Below, piece by piece: positions 6,001 through 7,319 of a stretch of DNA of 7,319 nt; positions within the stretch are counted from its first letter, which is position 1, and each line of letters opens with the position of its first letter. Source of the stretch: an uncultured Eubacteriales bacterium (lineage in GTDB: Bacteria > Bacillota > Clostridia > TANB77 > CAG-508); assembly GCA_902766085.1 (NCBI GenBank), contig CACXCH010000017.1, forward strand, positions 1 to 7,319, written 5' to 3'. A program made the translations under genes and the position numbers. The notes under the pieces are model-generated. The model did no database searches and was not told where the DNA came from. It saw nothing but the letters and a program-made list of their open reading frames with translations.

Positions 6001-7119
6001 TTACTCCTCCTCTTTCGAATATCCATACTTTTCATAAAACTCTTTAGAAAATTCAAGTAAATTATCATTTTCGATTTCAATTCTAACTCTATCCATTAAA
6101 TTAGTCAAGAATTTTATGTTGTGAATTGAAAGAAGTCTAAATCCAAGAATTTCATTACATTTTATAAGATGTCTAATGTATGCTCTTGTATAATTTTTGC
6201 ATGCATAACAATCGCATTCATCATCAATTGGTGTAAAGTCTCTTTCATAGGTTTTGTTTCTGATTACCAGTTTTCCATGTGAAGTTAAAGCAGTTCCGTG
6301 TCTTGCAATCCTTGTAGGCAAAACGCAATCACACATATCTATTCCAGCAAGTGATGCTTCAATTAAATAATCAGGTGTTCCAACTCCCATTAAGTATCTT
6401 GGTTTATTTTCAGGCATTAAAGGAGTTGTATATCTAAGCATTTTCAAAAATACATCTTTAGGCTCTCCTACACTTATCCCACCAATCGCATATCCTGGAA
6501 AGTCAAGCTGTTTTAAATCTTCTGCAGATATTTTTCTCAAATCTTCATAAAAACCACCTTGTATAATTCCAAATAGAGCTTGATCAGTCTTATGAGCTTC
6601 CTTACATCTTTTAGCCCATCTTGTAGTCCTCTCCATCGATTTCTTTGTGTATTCATAAGTTGATGGATATGGACAGCATTCATCAAAAGCCATAATAATG
6701 TCCGCTCCTAAATCCTCCTCAATTTGCATATCCTTTTCTGGTGAAATAAAGTGCTTACTTCCATCAAGTTCTGATCTAAATTCAACTCCCTCTTCAGAAA
6801 TTGTTCTCAGTTTACTCAAGCTAAACACTTGGAATCCTCCACTATCAGTTAGAATTGGCCTATCCCAATTCATAAATTTATGAAGACCACCCGCTTCTTT
6901 TACAATTTCCTCTCCAGGTCTGAAATGTAAATGGTACGTATTAGCTAAAATTATCTGTGCATTGTCATCTTTTAGTTCTTCCGGTGTCATTGCTTTTACT
7001 GTAGCCTGTGTTCCAACTGGCATAAATATTGGAGTTTGAATATCTCCATGAGGTGTGTGTACAATTCCTCTTCTTGCACCTGAGTTTTTATCAATATGTA
7101 ATAATTCGTAAGTTACCAT
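6001..7119 (-). CDS. tgt: tRNA-guanine(34) transglycosylase
   Basis: Tgt exchanges guanine at the wobble position of tRNAs with GUN anticodons (Asp, Asn, His, Tyr) for the queuine precursor preQ1, the insertion step of queuosine synthesis. Length is 372, typical of bacterial Tgt. Key parts are visible: TDSGGFQVFSL (91-101) with the general acid/base Asp92; FDECCPYP (145-152) with substrate-binding Asp146; GIIQGG (184-189); YAIGGISVGEP (210-220); and DMCDCVLPTRIARHGTALT (261-279) with nucleophile Asp264. The zinc site C302-C304-C307 and H333 (CDCYAC...SIHN) is complete. It therefore looks fully active. The ATG follows an AAGGAAGG purine tract. The preceding gene is queA, which acts two steps later in the same pathway. 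The last codons contain the Shine-Dalgarno of the next gene, so the two are translationally linked. Confidence 0.98.
   Translation of the reverse strand: MVTYELLHIDKNSGARRGIVHTPHGDIQTPIFMPVGTQATVKAMTPEELKDDNAQIILANTYHLHFRPGEEIVKEAGGLHKFMNWDRPILTDSGGFQVFSLSKLRTISEEGVEFRSELDGSKHFISPEKDMQIEEDLGADIIMAFDECCPYPSTYEYTKKSMERTTRWAKRCKEAHKTDQALFGIIQGGFYEDLRKISAEDLKQLDFPGYAIGGISVGEPKDVFLKMLRYTTPLMPENKPRYLMGVGTPDYLIEASLAGIDMCDCVLPTRIARHGTALTSHGKLVIRNKTYERDFTPIDDECDCYACKNYTRAYIRHLIKCNEILGFRLLSIHNIKFLTNLMDRVRIEIENDNLLEFSKEFYEKYGYSKEEE
6006..6011 (-). promoter_or_regulatory. Ribosome binding site of the WG protein gene, inside the tgt coding end
   Basis: AGGAGG lies within the terminal Glu codons of tgt, eight bases before the ATG at 5997. 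The tgt stop TAA (6001-6003) falls between the Shine-Dalgarno and the start. This supports the longer start Met1 over the internal Met18, which has no comparable site, and indicates translational coupling. Confidence 0.8.
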
Positions 7120-7292
7120 ATTCCTTCCTTCTGCTACAGTTAAGTAATTAATATTAATGAAAATTTCAAATCAGAAAAATTTTTTAAACTTGCATTTGAA
7201 TTATGTTCAAATCATTGCATTTTTCAAAAAGTATTATTCACTTTTTTCACAATTTAAAGTTTTCATACTTAATTGTAACTTCCTTTTTATTT
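7120..7292 (-). other. queA-tgt intergenic region
   Basis: This 173-base AT-rich stretch separates queA from tgt, genes that are often nearly adjacent. It holds the tgt Shine-Dalgarno (7123-7130), the dyad at 7191-7219 and a poor A/T hairpin (7226-7232 with 7240-7246). A promoter for tgt would fit here, for example TTGAAA followed 17 bases later by TACTTA on the minus strand, but the -10 match is poor and I do not call it. No T-box or preQ1 riboswitch pattern was recognised. Confidence 0.5.
7191..7219 (-). repeat. Dyad symmetry upstream of tgt
   Basis: ATTTGAA (7194-7200 read on plus) and TTCAAAT (7206-7212) are perfect reverse complements around a 5-base centre. TGC/GCA at the outer ends can pair across a 4-base bulge. 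It could be an operator or a weak RNA hairpin. The sequence is AT-rich, so chance is a real alternative. Confidence 0.35.
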
Positions 7293-7319
7293 TTACTGAA
7301 TAAACATTGCGTCTCCAAA
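7293..7319 (-). CDS. queA: C-terminal end of S-adenosylmethionine:tRNA ribosyltransferase-isomerase (QueA)
   Basis: The nine codons at the right edge read FGDAMFIQ-stop on the minus strand. QueA proteins typically end in (F/Y)GDAM-hydrophobic-hydrophobic, and queA directly precedes tgt in Bacillus and clostridia. Both facts support the call despite the tiny fragment. QueA transfers and isomerises the ribosyl part of S-adenosylmethionine onto preQ1 in tRNA, forming epoxyqueuosine after Tgt has acted. The rest of the gene lies outside the window. Confidence 0.82.
   Translation of the reverse strand, partial: FGDAMFIQ

Noticed and set aside
7226..7246. AAAAAGT/ACTTTTT hairpin as a queA terminator
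   Set aside because: The stem is only A-T rich, and the T-run is inside the stem rather than after it, so it does not fit an intrinsic terminator.
7234..7266. Ten-codon frame MKTLNCEKSE upstream of tgt on the minus strand
   Set aside because: A purine-rich site (GGAAG) exists but is 12 bases away, and the peptide has no run of regulatory codons. Too short to support as a leader peptide.

Overview
The window is AT-rich (I estimate about 30% G+C by eye), and every gene lies on the minus strand, so transcription runs from the right end to the left. Gene order, strong AGGAGG-type ribosome binding sites and gene families point to a low-GC Gram-positive bacterium of the Bacillota, most likely an uncultured Clostridia-type lineage. 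The taxonomic call is inference. The organisation recalls the conserved block queA-tgt-yajC-yrzE-...-secD-secF known from Bacillus and clostridia, here followed by pheS-pheT.

In transcription order the layout is: the last eight codons and stop of queA (right edge); a 173-bp gap with a small dyad; tgt (tRNA-guanine transglycosylase); a membrane-anchored protein with a copper-amine-oxidase-N-like domain and WG repeats, occupying the slot where yajC normally lies; a small four-helix membrane protein of the TIGR04086/YrzE type, whose ribosome binding site lies inside a 12-bp hairpin; a divergent SecD-like protein; a 151-152-bp gap; a short divergent SecF-like protein; complete pheS; and the first 235 codons of pheT, which runs off the left edge.

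Three functional themes are visible. QueA and Tgt belong to tRNA queuosine modification. The YrzE/SecD/SecF-like proteins and the WG protein form an envelope module. PheS and PheT form phenylalanyl-tRNA synthetase. tgt and the WG gene, and pheS and pheT, are packed so tightly that the downstream Shine-Dalgarno overlaps the end of the upstream gene, which suggests translational coupling.

The most interesting point is that the SecD/SecF pair, recognisable from position, topology and the periplasmic-domain pattern, lacks the motifs that carry the proton-relay residues of SecDF. SecD lacks the DANV-FERI segment of TM4. SecF ends after about four helices, lacks NDTIV-FDRIRE, and is about 100 residues short. 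SecD also carries two acidic Ser/Thr/Asn-rich inserts in its outer domain. Together with replacement of yajC by a WG-repeat protein, this looks like a remodelled Sec-accessory or SecDF-derived envelope complex rather than an ordinary proton-driven SecDF. No mobile element, CRISPR array, rRNA, tRNA or T-box leader was seen.
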